From Beaufortia kweichowensis (lineage: Eukaryota > Chordata > Actinopteri > Cypriniformes > Gastromyzontidae), in assembly GCA_019155185.1 (NCBI GenBank), contig CM032797.1:8976881-9040880 (forward strand): DNA of 64,000 bases, read 5' to 3'. This document shows positions 27,401-39,630 of this stretch, piece by piece. Position numbers and translations under genes: made by a program. Every line of letters starts with the position of its first letter. The stretch's first letter is position 1. The notes beneath the pieces were generated by a model. It saw only the letters and a program-made list of their open reading frames with translations. It was not told the DNA's origin and ran no database searches.

Positions 27401-30400
27401 TGTATTTACTTTGAGCATATTTCACTTCATGTAGATGTGTAACAAAGAAATATTACACACTTTTAAGTCTTTATTTCCAGGGTAAGGTTTACCTTTTCTT
27501 GTTGCTGAAATGTTATTTCTTAGCAATGTTTCTTAAAGTCAGAAATTCTCAGTTTTCTAAAAAAAGCTACACTACAGATCCTTATGACCAGGAGAGATTT
27601 TCTGGCAGAAACACAAGAATAACTGCATTTAGGCTCCGATTTATAATCTTAAACTAAACAAACAGAATGAATTGGATGAATTTCTTAAGAGTGGCTGATT
27701 CTCAAGACGTAAGGAAGGCCTCCAGAAGAATAAAGGTCTGTGTTGTGTAATACGTCCTTAGGTGACACGCCGTTCTACGCCGACTCGCTAGTGGGCACCT
27801 ACAGCAAGATCATGAATCATAAGAATGCCCTGACCTTCCCTGAAGACAGTGACATCTCAAAGGATGCAAAGAGCCTCATCTGTGCTTTCCTCACAGACAG
27901 GTTTGCCCTTTTTAATAATAGTAATGACTAATATGTAGAAATGATAATTGAGACAATTTTAATTTCATGCGTCACTAAGGATGTCTGAAAGTGATGCATA
28001 TTGGTGACTTAAAACCCAGTTGCCTGTTGACCTATCAGCCACCCAGAACACCATAGCGGCTGCATAGCAACACCCTAGCAACCACCCAAAGCACACCAAC
28101 ATTGTGGTGGCATGGTTTGCCTGGGCATGCAGCACCCACATTGTCAGAAACTGTAAAAACTAGTGTTACAGTGTGTTAAAGCAGATTTTGTGTTTCAGCT
28201 TGACCAGTCAGCTGTGTAGGTGTTGAGACAGTTGTTAGTCAAGATTTGTCTTTTGTTTTACAAAGCAACTGTTAAACCATGTGATGAATCAGTGCAAAAC
28301 AAATAAAGTTTCTCTTTGATGGTGTTCCTCAGGCGACACAACACCTTTGACAGTTGTAATGCTCTTAACACCCTTTGGTTACGCCACATTGTTTTCACTT
28401 CTTAATTCTCTGTTAAATTCATTTTAAAGAAGATTAGGTTCATATCCACAAAGCCTTGAACTGGGCAAAGCCTAGTATTGTGAAAGAAAATGTGTGTTCG
28501 GTAGTTCAAAGCTATCAAATCTGTCTCACAACATTGAGTAACATGATAATTTGTTGATTTATGGCATCTTTTCTTTAACCGCAATCTCTCGTGAGATTAA
28601 CCGTAAGACTGACCAAGGATCAGCTCGCAGGGCTGCTTGTTCTCAACGCTCGTCATTTGCATGACCGAAAATGAACTTTTAATGAACCGAGCTCACAGTC
28701 TCTTTATTCAACATCATTGTTTTGCTCATCTTTTATTAGGGAAGTGCGACTAGGTCGCAATGGAGTCGATGAGATCAAGCGACATTCTTTTTTTAAGAAT
28801 GATCAGTGGACGTGGGAGAACATCAGAGAAAGTGAGTCAAATTTATAAACCTGAATCTGGCAGATTTATATATTTATAAGATTTTTGTTCTGATTCAAAA
28901 TCTGCTTTGGTTTTGTGTAGCCGCTGCTCCAGTGGTGCCGGAGCTGAGCTGTGACACAGACACGAGTAATTTCGATGACATTGAAGAGGATCGAGGGGAG
29001 GAGGAGACGTTCCCCATCCCTAAAGCTTTTGTAGGCAACCAGCTTCCATTTGTGGGCTTCACCTACTACAGCAATAACCAGTGAGTATAGAGTCCAGATG
29101 TTTCTGTTAGGTTATTGAAAATGACAAAGTTAAGCTTCTTCTGCTTCTCTGTCAGGATTCCTCGGGAGGTAACCACAAAGACGAGTGACAAACGCAGCTC
29201 AACTAAAGAGGATAAGAGTCATGTAAGAACTCCAAACAGATGTTAAATAAAGAGCTTCACATTATGATTATATTGAAGATGAGTAACTGTGTTTCTGCTC
29301 CATCAGCTGGAGAATCTTCAGAAGAGGATCTATCAGCTAGAAGAACAACTTCACAGCGAGATGCAGCTGAGGGATGAGATGGAGCAAAAGTGCAGGTGTT
29401 TATTTGTCCAAACTAGTCAAACACCTCATTTGATTGTACAGTTTTTCATGAACGTTTCATTCAAACCAATCAATCAGAGACTAGTTAACTGCTCATCCAT
29501 TCATACCAATCAGACAACCCATCTGTCATGCATAAATCCAGACCAACTGAAAACCATCTATCAAATCATCGTCTTCCTTTATCTTTTATTGACACATCCA
29601 TTAATTTAGATGAAACTTCACCATCTATCCATTCCTCCTAAATGCTAGTTCTTTTTCCTAAAATCAAATATCTTTCTCAGCAAAATCAGGCTGTTGAAAT
29701 TTGTTCTTTGATTCATTTTTCCTTCAGGACCTCCAACACAAAACTAGACAAGATAATGAAAGAGTTAGACGAGGAGGTAAGTGAAATGGTTTCACCTCGA
29801 AACTATTAATCTAAATCATTACACAGGCATGTGTTTTGTATATAAAGATAAAGTTTAAAATATTTTTAGTATGTAAATTCCCTGTTTCGGAGCATTTTGT
29901 TGTTCTGACATGTTTCAGATTAACCTGAGGAAAAGTGTGGAGGCTAACATGTCTTTACTGGAGAAAGACAAGATCATGATCCAGCACAGGGCAACAGAAC
30001 ACCAGAGAAAAGCTGATCAGGAGGCTGAAAAGAGGCGAAATCTAGAGAATGAGGGTGAGAGTTCACATCATAGTGGCTTTTGTTACCATAATGTCATTTA
30101 TTGCAGTAGAACCATTGTTGGTCTTCAGTAACATTTTTATTATGTGTAAATGTTACTAGCTTTTATATAGTCTTATACATATATCTGCTACTTTAATCAT
30201 TTCTGCTATCAATGGTCACCTTAGCATAAATACCATTTATTAAAAACACCCATGCAGGTGCTAAACATTTTTTTAATGTAAGCTGCAAATATGTTTTTTT
30301 CTCTGATTTAATAGTTTGTTTTCTTGTTTTCGCTAGTATCCACTTTAAAGGAACAGCTGGAAGACCTGAGGAAAATCAGCCAAAACAATGAGAAGATCAC

Positions 30401-33400
30401 CCAGCTGCAGAATCAAGTGAGCTTATATAGAAAACCCTCATTGAGGGCTTGAATAATTGTTCTTTGATTAGCGGTTATGTCTTAATAACTATAGATGAAT
30501 AAGCACAGTCAATCATTTAATACCTGACATTTCTTGCAAAGCACGGGTCATGCTGTGATCATTTTCCCAGCCTTGTCTTGAAATAAAATTTTGTTAGCAC
30601 ACATTTTCATTCACCTCTTGTCAAATTCTGGTTCACGGCTATGGCTTATATAAATTTTTATTGGAATCGTCCGCAAAAAAAAAGTCGTTGGCCAAAATAC
30701 TAATATCTTTTGCTGTGACTGACAGCTGGGAGAGGCCAATGACCTTCTACGGGCCGAGTCAGACACGGTGGTGCGTCTGAGGAAGAGTCACACAGAGATG
30801 GTGAAGTCCATGAATCAGCTGGAGGGTGTGAACCGTGAGCTGCAGGAAAAGAGCCGTGCGGCGGAGAGCGCCAGACAGCAGCTGGAGAAAGAGCTGTTAC
30901 AGCTGCAGACCACGCTGGACACTGAGAGAAGAACCTGCAGCCAGGGATCAGAGGAGATCAGAGAACTGCAGGGTAAGAACTGCCCCGTACCTCGCTGGAT
31001 TCGACCATTCAATCATTTTTAATTACGTAATAGTCAATGGTATGAGTCTTTTTCTGGTAAAAGTCCTCTTCTGTTGTTTCAGCTCGTATCACAGGTCTGC
31101 AGGAGGACAACAAGAATTTGAAGCAGAGCATTTCCAAAGTAGAGCTGGAGAGGAAACAAGCCCAGGAGAGATGTAACGCCCTTGAAAAGGTTTCTTATCA
31201 TTTCCTTTATCTACCTCACAATTGTTTTGTGTGTGTGCATTTCTCTTTAGAATGCATTTACAATAAACTTAGCATGATATTTGTGCAAGGGGTACCAGGC
31301 AGTTAGCATGTGTCAAACTCCCACATTACTTAATTGAAGTTCTCAAGTAACAAGTTTTTCCTGTGCTTTGTGTTTTCAGGAGAAGAACAGTCTGGAAATC
31401 GATCTGAACTACAAGCTGAAGACCCTGCAGCAGCGTCTGGATCAGGAGCTGACCGAGCACCGCGTCACCCGAGCTCATCTCACCGACAAATACGAATCCA
31501 TCGAGGAGGCCAAGTCAGCTGCTATGCACGGTATGCTGCGTGTGCCAGACGCTCCACGCCCACCCGTGCCACCTGCACCAACTTCTGCTCCGGGGCGCTT
31601 TATTCCGACAGCGTGTCCAGACACTGCGCAGCGTCTCATTCAGCTGCGTGTCCAGACACCACCTTTGAGATTTCACATGCAGAATCGCTCGTTATTAACA
31701 ACAAAAATGTAGCTTTGTTATTGTTCCCTTTTGAACAATTGCTATCAAATGCTTTTTCGCCCATTAAGTACATACCGAAATGTCCCTATGGTGCAATTAG
31801 ACAATTACAGTTGAGCTGAGAAATGTGGATAATGTCTGTCCAGCAGGATGTAATGGGTATCAGATGTGTGTTCTTAATTGTCTTTATTCTAAATTTATCA
31901 AAGTATGTTACGTTTTTAAATTGTGTGCAGTTTAAGGGAATGCATTGATGTAACATTTTGGCCAGTATAGGAAGTCTATAATGGTTTTAAGGCCAATATC
32001 TGTTATTAGGGCTAATTATTATAAATCTGTCAAATTTTGGACAGATTTTATGATTTTATCTTGTACTGAAAATGTTTGCTGAAACCAATTTTGTTAATGA
32101 TGCATTTTATGACCTTTGTGAAATAAATCGTGCATGTCGTCTTCTCTCCAGCGGTGGAGCAGAAGGTGTCAGAGGAGACCACTCAACGGATGCGGGCGGA
32201 GAGCCGGGTGGTGGAGGTGGAAAAGCAGTGCTCCATGTTGGAGTTTGACCTCAAGCAGTCCGTGCAGAAGATGGAGCAGCTGATGAAGCAGAAGGAGCAC
32301 TTGGAGGATGAGGTAAGCGCCACCCCACCGGTGGTTTGGCACATCCGTATTTTTAAAATAGTGACATCTGTTTACTCTTACTCGGCTTGACGGGATTGTA
32401 AGGTGTTGTAGTAACTTCTCTCCATCAAATTCTCTCTCATTTTCCAGGTGAAGGTCCTGCGGGTCCAGCTGGAGCAGGAGACCGGGAAACGCGCGCTCGC
32501 CCAGAACGAGCTGAAAAGCTGGAGGATAGAGGCCGACCATCTGAAGGGATCAGAGAAGCAACTCAAGCAGGAGATCAACGCTGCTCTTGAGAACAAACGC
32601 TCCCTTGAGTTCCAGCTGGCACAACTCACCAAGTATGACCTTTGCCCTCTTATGTGTTCATAGAGCTTTCAGAACGTGACCATTTTGGCATTTTCCAATA
32701 GAAATGGGTAGAAATCGAAAAGTTTATAGTTTGCATGTAGACATATTCTAGAAATCACGAATCTCACATGAAATAAATTAAATGGTCTGAGTAAACATGT
32801 CTGTACTGCTAATAATACTTTGTGTGACCTTAATGGACAAACAACATATTTTTGAAGACTAAGCACTTAGTTTAACTGTCCAGCATAACTTTCAAGCCCT
32901 GTTTTGTAGCTTTTTACAGTGCGTAAGCCACAGCATGTTAACAGTTCCTGGCCCAGTCTATTGTCTTTGAGAGAAAACAGGATATTGCTAGGAATGAGGG
33001 TACATACTTTCATCAGAGACTAGTTCAGCGTACTGTTTTTAAAGTAGTAAATGTCCACATTTGTTGATTTATTATGTTTCTTTATTTCAAACATTTCTGA
33101 TGGTTCTGTTGGCTTTAGTTTTAGCCTACTTGGAGCAAAAGTAACTGGGTTTCTTTGGCCTACTACCAAAACCTACTACACTACTTAATATGTAAAGTGT
33201 GCCGAGTGGTCTATTAAAGGGCATTATTGTGGAAAAGGTTATTATTGCAGCTTATGTTCAAACCTAGCCGGAGCTGCCAATGTTTACACTGGTGGATTAA
33301 GAATTACCCTCCGCCTGACTCTGCCGGTTAATCCTCCACCTTTCCTTCTGTCGACACTGAGGTGGAACTCCCTTGTAGACTGGGAGGTTATAAATAGTTA

Positions 33401-34242
33401 ACCCAGTTCAACAGGAGATTGAATGCTTGGCTTTATTATATATTGTTTTGCTTCAATAGTCAATATGAATGTAAAATTGATCTTATTTACTTTATTAATG
33501 CAAGTTCCTGGTCTTATTGTGTTCGATTCATCAGTGCACATTATTCAGAATAAGAAATCTTTCATTAAAATATAACAACGTGCTCCACCTAAATGACATT
33601 TTCCTTTTTGTCTGATGTCACCAGAGCGGCATAGACAAAAAAAATAATGTTAAGCCAATTATTTGATTACCAACATTTCACTTTTACTATAATAAATTTA
33701 ACAGCAGTAGTAGCAACCACTTCAATTGGGATAAATTAGGATACTCTTAAGGGTGAACTTTAAAAAGCAAATAAAATATATTTTATTTTATAAATAAAAA
33801 AATGGTGATGAGATGTCAGATGAATTCATACTTTATTTTTATTATACTATTATGATACATTCTGAGCCTGGAGCTGTTATTGCTCATGTATAATTATGGT
33901 TGTTTGAATAATTAAGTCCTGTTTGAAGCTGAATTGATATGAACTGATTGAAACGCATCTCCTCAGGCAGTACAGAGGGAATGAAGGTCAGATGAGGGAA
34001 CTTCAGGACCAGCTGGAGGCTGAGCAGTATTTCTCTGTAAGTAAATCCACTTCTTTATTTCTAATGAAGTGTTGTGTTGTTGAAAACTTTTCATTGTAGT
34101 ATTCAAGGTATAAAAACAAATTTTGTTATTTTGACCATGTTGTTACGTTTCCATTTTTAGAACATAAATGTACATAATTAAAAATATATATATTTGGAAT
34201 GTAGGTGAATTACAGAGAATGGAGCAAAATGATCAATTTACC

Positions 34243-34273
<31 letters not shown>

Positions 34274-37200
34274 TATAAAATATATATATATTTTGATGTA
34301 TCGCTTCATTGTCTCCTAATATTTGTAAGTCGCTTTGGATAAAAGCGTCAGCTAAATGTCTAAATGTAAAATGTAAATGTAATATATATTTTTTTATTAT
34401 TATTATTATTTTTTTTAAGCTGTATGCGAAGTCTGGTAGTTTAAAAAATAATATAGCATAAATTAAACAAACTAATAAAGAAAAATGTAATGTGTAAATG
34501 CACAAATGCATTTTAGGTAATGCTTATTATAAAGTGTAAACCTGTTTCACTGACATGTTATATTATCACATCATGAGAAGAATTTTTCATGTAAATCTGA
34601 TTAATTCTCTAAACCTTTATTTCAGACTCTCTACAAAACTCAGGTGAAGGAGTTAAAAGAGGATGTTGAGGAGAAGAACCGACAGATCCAAGAGGCTCAA
34701 AGAAAAGTTCAAGAGATGCACTCTGAGAAGTACAAATCCTTTAGAAAATATTCAGAATCACAATTTAGTGTCTGTAAACCACTTTACTGAACTGTCTTTC
34801 TTCTCAGTGTCCATTAGCAGTATCCGTATAAAGAGAGTAATTGTGTTTTTGTAGGGAGTCGCTAACCGCTCAGTTGGACCTTACCGTGACGAAGGCCGAG
34901 TCGGAGCAGTTGGCCCGGGCGTTGCAGGAGGAGCAGTATTTCGAGCTCTCTCAGGAGAACAAAAAGGCTGCCTCGCGATACAAACAGGAACTCGTAGAAA
35001 AGGACTCGATCATCACACGGGTACACGTTGCTTAATTTTCGTTATTTTGACACCCTCTGAGAATGAGAACTTTGTGCATGTAGTCCATTTTATCACATGT
35101 TATTTTAACCCTTGTCATAGTAGTCAAGTTTGAGATTATTGTATTGATGGTGTTGAATGTGATTATAGCTTGAGGAATCCAACAAAACCTTAACCAAAGA
35201 TGTGGAGATCCTCAGCAAAGAGAAAACAGAGCTTAACGAGAGACTTCGAGCTGAAGAAGAAGGTAGTCTTTTCAGCCAACTGTTACCTTTCGATTTACCT
35301 TTATTATTTCATAATCAATCTGATTGTTGTTTTGTAGCATTTGCAGCAGAGAAGGAAGAAGTGGCAAACTCGATCAAGGCAAACTATGAGAAGGCTCTTA
35401 ACATAGAAAGAACCTTGAAGACCCAGGTACGACCATAAGCAAAGATAAGACCTCACAATGATATCAGATCAGTGTTTGTCATAATCACAGTATGTGTATA
35501 GCTATATTTAAAATTGGGAAATCAATGTAAGTATAAAGAGGAACTGAGATATTTTATATGATCTTAACACAAATGGGAACAGAGGGAACCCAGTCTGTGT
35601 CACATATTGTACTTCACATGTAACTACAGGCGGTGAATAAGCTGGCTGAGATAATGAACCGCAAGGACATGAAGTTGGGTCAGAAGAAGAGAGACAGCAC
35701 AACTGACTTGCGCAAGAAAGAGAAGGAGAATCGCAAACTGCAGCTGGAGCTGAACCAGGAAAAGGAGAAGTTCAACCACATGGCCATCAAGTACCAGAAA
35801 GAACTCAATGAGATGCAAGCAGTAAGTTTTGTAAACAAGATGCTGAGCTTAACTCCAATATAATAAAAGAAAAGAAATGGCAGAATAAACTTTATCGCAC
35901 CTGTAAGATTCACATCTGATTCAAAATTCTCTTGTAGCATATATTGACGTACTAAAGAGCTATTCATGTATTCTGTTAAAGTTTTGTAGTTTGGTAACGG
36001 TGTCATTTGTGTTCGCAGCAACTGTCAGAGGAGTGTATATATCGCAATGAGCTGCAGATGCAACTGGACAGTAAAGAAAGTGACATCGAGCAGCTCAGAG
36101 AGAAACTGAGTGACCTGCAGCTCCGCATGGACAACTCCAGCATCACCAGCCTACAGCCGGATGAGACCGACAGTAACATCGCAGGTATGGGCAGCTTTAA
36201 TGACACACACTGGGAATGCTTATGTTTCAAAGTACTGAGACAGCTATACGTTGAATATTTATGTCAAATATAAGCGTGCGTGTCAAAATAGGTGTTGGGG
36301 CTTTTTTTTTTGTTTAGATCAGTTGTATACTGTGTATACAAATGTATATCATGCTATTCATCATTATTTTAGCTGATTGTAACTAACGATAGGTCAACTT
36401 TCGCTTTTATGTCATCATTCAGAGTTCACACCAGATCATATGCTAAATGACATAAAGATAATGATGTCATTTTAGCAAGTGGACTAGTGCTTAATATTGC
36501 CATGGATTGCCATTTGTCTTTGTTTAAAGTCCTCTCTCATCTCTTGTTCTCCTCATGTCTAGTCGGTTCTCCTTGCTCTCGTTATCTTTGTATCTTCTAT
36601 TCTTTTCCTCTGTGAGTAACTTAAAGTTTGGCATCCCATCATGCCTGGAATGTGCTCCTGGGTGGCTTTTTCTTTTACATCATTTAGTCTCTTTTCTTTT
36701 CATTTTTTCTTTGTGTGAATGCATCTTGTTAATACCTCAGAAAGACACTATTTGGAGTGTTTATAACTATGCAGAATATGTTACTGAGTTTTGTTGACTC
36801 TTTTTTGAGTATGAGCACTAGAGATCGATACCAAGATATACAAGTTTTATTTGTGTTCTTTCTGCTTTTTTTTCTCATTACTGTACCACAACATTGATAC
36901 ATTATATACACTATGAATAAAATAGCATATTAATACTTTTTATAATTAAACTTCTAATTACATACTAATATTTGTTTCTAATAATAATACAGTATACTAA
37001 CAATGGTCATTATGAGGCATAATTATAAAGATATTATAAATAGCTTTATGTAAGTAAGACTCAAATAGGTCTAATGGCTTTTGTGTACACAGAACATACT
37101 GAAAGATACGTTATGAAAATTTATTAGTATGATTATTGATACCAGTAGTAATATTTGCAAGTGACATTTCTTATATTCTGTGTAATTTTTAAAAAATGTG

Positions 37201-39630
37201 ACACAAAGCAATATATGCAAAACACTACATATAAATAATCTATAGATTAAATATTGTTCTTCTATTTTTTTACCCGTTCCTACTATTAATATGACTATAG
37301 TCTGTAAACAATGACATGTAATGTGCAGTCATTATTGATTATTAGTCATTCTCTAAAAATGGCATGTTTGGTTCATTTATGGATTCAGTATCACGGCTGA
37401 CACACAACGAATGAGATTGAGCAGTCGTGCACTGCATGATTCTTCCCTTCACATATTTGTCTTCTTTATCAACACTGTGTGAAAGTGTGATTTCAAACCA
37501 GTAACATTTTAACCTAATTGTCTCTAACCGTTAGCATGACGAATCCTAAAAAACAGTTAAGACATAATACAATTGGTAGTTTGAACTGATGATCATATAT
37601 GCTGTTTAACAAAACTGTTGTTAACAAGAAACATTGGATTTTAAGTCGACATAAAATTAAATGATCCTCCATCTTCAATATAAATTGTTTTAAATAAAAT
37701 AAAATGACTTTAAAATCTCCTGCATGCTCATGAGCTGCTATATGTGTGAGGCTGCTATTTTAAAGTGAAGCTGGTTTACGCTGATATGCATGATCATGTA
37801 GAAGTTATTTGATTTTTATGCACTGTGTCACAAACGTTGCCTGATTCCAGAGTTTGACCGCATGTGTATTTCAAAAGTTTGTTTTAATTTACCTGGTTTT
37901 AATGCATTTCCTGTGTCTTTAGAATCAAGGCTTGAAGGTTGGCTGTCAATACCGAACAGGGCTAATAAAAAACGATACGGCTGGAAGAAGCAGGTGAGAC
38001 TTTTATCGAGAATTCTGATTGAAACTCTACAGTGTCATACATTTTGTGAAAACGTTCCTTTTTGTTGTCGTCAGTATGTTGTGGTGAGCAGTAAGAAAAT
38101 TCTGTTTTACAATGATGAGCAAGATAAGGAGCAGTCCAATCCTTCTATGGTACTAGATATCGAGTAAGTATTCAGTGTTACATGTGACACATCCGTTTTT
38201 GTATAATTTAATTTAATGTTTTCTTTTAAGCCATTTAAGCTTTTGATGTTTTGATCCAAAGTGATGTAAAAATATGATTTTTTTTTAAACAGCAAACTAT
38301 TCCATGTACGTCCTGTCACACAAGGCGACGTGTATCGAGCTGAGACTGATGAAATTCCCAGAATATTTCAGGTAAGTTATTTTCAATGCTTTTAACCAAT
38401 AATAAATATGTTTAACAGTTAGTCAAAAGCTAAAGTTAATCAAAATGAACAATATGTTTTTGTTCCTCAGATCCTTTATGCCAACGAAGGTGAGTGTAGG
38501 AAGGAAGCTGACATGGATAGTGTTCTTCAGGGGGATAAGGCCAACTGCTTGCCCCACAAAGGCCACGAGTTCATTCCCACCCTGTACCATTTTCCATCTA
38601 ACTGTGAGGCTTGCTCCAAACCATTGTGGCATATGTTCAAGCCCCCACCGGCCCTGGAATGCCGCCGTTGCCACGTCAAGTGCCACAAAGACCACCTGGA
38701 CAAGAAGGAGGATGTTATCGCCCCTTGCAAAGGTGAGACACCAGCAGATTGTTTGCACTTTCTCCATTAAGACTGAAAAGATCTGACATTAATGTAGATA
38801 TTTATGGTTTAATATTTTGGTATTTAATGCAACAAAAGTTGTATGTTTCTATGCATTCCAAATGTTTTTGGGACCACTGTTTTAATATTGTTCATGTCAT
38901 TGCATTTATGGCAAAACATGCACAAATGTATATGTTGTATGTAAATAAACAACGTTCTCACCCCTCAGTGAATTACGACGTGACGTCAGCCCGAGACATG
39001 CTCCTTCTGGCCTTGTCCCAGGAAGAGCAGAAGAAATGGATCGGTCATCTCGGCAAGAAGATTCCCAAGACCCCTCCTTCTACCTTCTCGAGGGCTTCCC
39101 CGCGCACGATGTCCACTCGCTCCGTAGCAAACCAGTCCTTCCGCAGGAACCCTTCAAAAAACACGGGCAAGCTCAGGTAACTGCCACCGTACAGTAACAC
39201 AACGCGAATCTGAAATCACAGACGTTAGAGTATGATTGTGGTTTTAATTTTGATAGCAACTGTATTTAAAAACATTTTCATTTGGGTTTTTTACTGTAAC
39301 CCATCACATGCACATTTACGTCATATTCACCACACAATAACAACATTAAGTTGTACATTATCTTAGGGCAATTAAGATTTTACATTATGACATTTTCATG
39401 ACAATTAAGCTTAATGGCACAATACAAAAAGCTCAATCTTAACCGTCTTAGATGTTATTTGTATTAAGAAGATTGCATTTAACAGCTTTATAGCTCTAGT
39501 TGTTGTTGGCGGTGAGCGTGCCGGCTCTAAGGGCAGGGTAGTGTCGTGACTGGCTGTTTATCTCCTGTTGTCTTGTAGCAGGGCGCAGTCCACTCTCCAA
39601 GCGGCAGACACAACATCCAGCACATGCTGA
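12416..39630 (+). CDS. rock1: Rho-associated coiled-coil kinase 1 (ROCK1), 33 coding exons
   Basis: ROCK1 is a serine/threonine kinase activated by RhoA-GTP that phosphorylates myosin phosphatase and other actomyosin regulators. Thirty-three exons join in phase to 1374 aa (human 1354 aa). Exon 1 is 12416-12508 (MSVGGSMTARFEKIDAML). Exons 2-33 are given in the three domain entries that follow. The N-terminus (DPKSEVNTDCLL) and the EKNSLEIDLNYKL block identify ROCK1 rather than ROCK2, although a few coiled-coil stretches resemble ROCK2. Intron 1 is about 11.5 kb, leaving the first exon far from the kinase exons. The C-terminus depends on the last intron: splicing adds a 17-18 residue tail, while retention stops at GKLR. 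Confidence 0.95.
12905..12995 (-). mobile_element. tRNA-derived SINE remnant
   Basis: On the minus strand it reads gcagtgtggcctagtgag, then a segment ending in a decayed B-box-like ggttgtaggc. This is the head of the tRNA-derived SINEs common in teleosts, where tggcctagtgg is the A-box region. The body and tail are decayed and the 3' border is uncertain. Confidence 0.55.
17712..17945. mobile_element. cyprinid-type foldback MITE in rock1 intron 1
   Basis: The left arm contains gttcaccca, gtcattatttattcacctca and tcgttcaaaacctgta. The right arm contains agtcatacagaatgacatga, ggatgagtaaac and ggtgaacta. The arms are imperfect inverted complements of each other. This pattern is one of the most frequent non-autonomous foldback elements in cyprinid genomes. 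A related copy is at 62586-62835. Confidence 0.65.
19070..19165. mobile_element. degenerate hAT-like fragment (tentative)
   Basis: It begins agggctgcaactagcaat and continues with AT-rich sequence resembling the ends of hAT-type elements that start agggctgcaac in fish. No matching opposite end or target duplication was found. Confidence 0.3.
24013..29222 (+). CDS. rock1: rock1 exons 2-11: capped helix and kinase domain
   Basis: Exons: 24013-24094, 25489-25589, 26253-26390, 26521-26696, 26787-26871, 26956-27100, 27762-27900, 28740-28831, 28921-29080, 29156-29222. The glycine loop is GRGAFGEV. The ATP-binding Lys is in VYAMK (residue 105), the catalytic Asp in HRDVKPDN (198) and the DFG Asp at 216, all at the human residue numbers. 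GTPDYISPE and CDWWSVGVFLYEML are intact, so the kinase should be active. Exons 9-10 encode the AGC-kinase tail ending with AFVGNQLPFVGFTYY, which contains the hydrophobic-motif phosphosite region. Confidence 0.95.
25646..25665. repeat. (GATA)5 microsatellite
   Basis: Five perfect gata units lie in rock1 intron 3, just after the exon 3 donor, followed by atatct. Probably polymorphic. Confidence 0.9.
28030..28135. repeat. minisatellite-like repeat in rock1 intron 8
   Basis: Variants of caaccacccagaacaccatag recur (cacccagaacaccatag, caacaccctagcaaccaccc, aaagcacaccaac). This resembles a dispersed fish repeat with a unit of about 20 bases. The copies are too few and diverged to define an exact unit. 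Confidence 0.45.
29307..36184 (+). CDS. rock1: rock1 exons 12-27: coiled coil and Rho-binding region
   Basis: Exons: 29307-29395, 29728-29776, 29919-30054, 30337-30416, 30726-30972, 31083-31189, 31380-31530, 32152-32312, 32448-32632, 33967-34036, 34626-34729, 34855-35020, 35169-35262, 35338-35426, 35630-35821, 36019-36184. The translation is Glu/Lys/Gln/Leu-rich heptad sequence of about 690 residues, the dimerising rod that spaces the kinase from the membrane-binding end. The Rho-binding segment lies near the end, around ERTLKTQAVNKLAEIMNRKD. Exon 27 encodes DETD followed by Ser (bases 36160-36171), the position of the caspase-3 site that activates human ROCK1 in apoptosis. Confidence 0.92.
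34251..34293. repeat. (TA)n tract
   Basis: Alternating TA runs broken once by ttataaaa lie in rock1 intron 21, immediately before a retroelement tail. Confidence 0.85.
34294..34383 (+). mobile_element. L2/V-SINE-type 3' tail
   Basis: The core tgtaagtcgctttggataaa followed by agcgtcagctaaatg and then repeated aaatgta units is the conserved 3' end shared by fish L2-clade LINEs and V-SINEs. Only the tail is present, as expected for a 5'-truncated insertion in rock1 intron 21. Confidence 0.65.
37923..39630 (+). CDS. rock1: rock1 exons 28-33: PH domain with inserted C1 zinc finger
   Basis: Exons: 37923-37993, 38075-38163, 38293-38371, 38471-38732, 38969-39176, 39579-39630. ESRLEGWLS opens the split PH domain. 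The C1 finger starts at HKGHEFIPTLYHF (about residue 1230) and keeps its His/Cys ligands, including CEAC, CRRCHVKCHKDH and the final Cys. SARDMLLLALSQEEQKKW closes the PH domain. The last acceptor is a tandem TAGCAG (39576-39581), so exon 33 can start at 39579 or 39582 in the same frame. The tail reads RAQSTLQAADTTSSTC. If the last intron is kept, the frame stops at 39178-39180. Confidence 0.88.

Noticed and set aside
35508..36230. Long minus-strand frames opposite rock1 exons 26-27
   Set aside because: They are shadows of coiled-coil exons whose Glu/Lys-rich codons read as Leu/Ser/Phe on the other strand.
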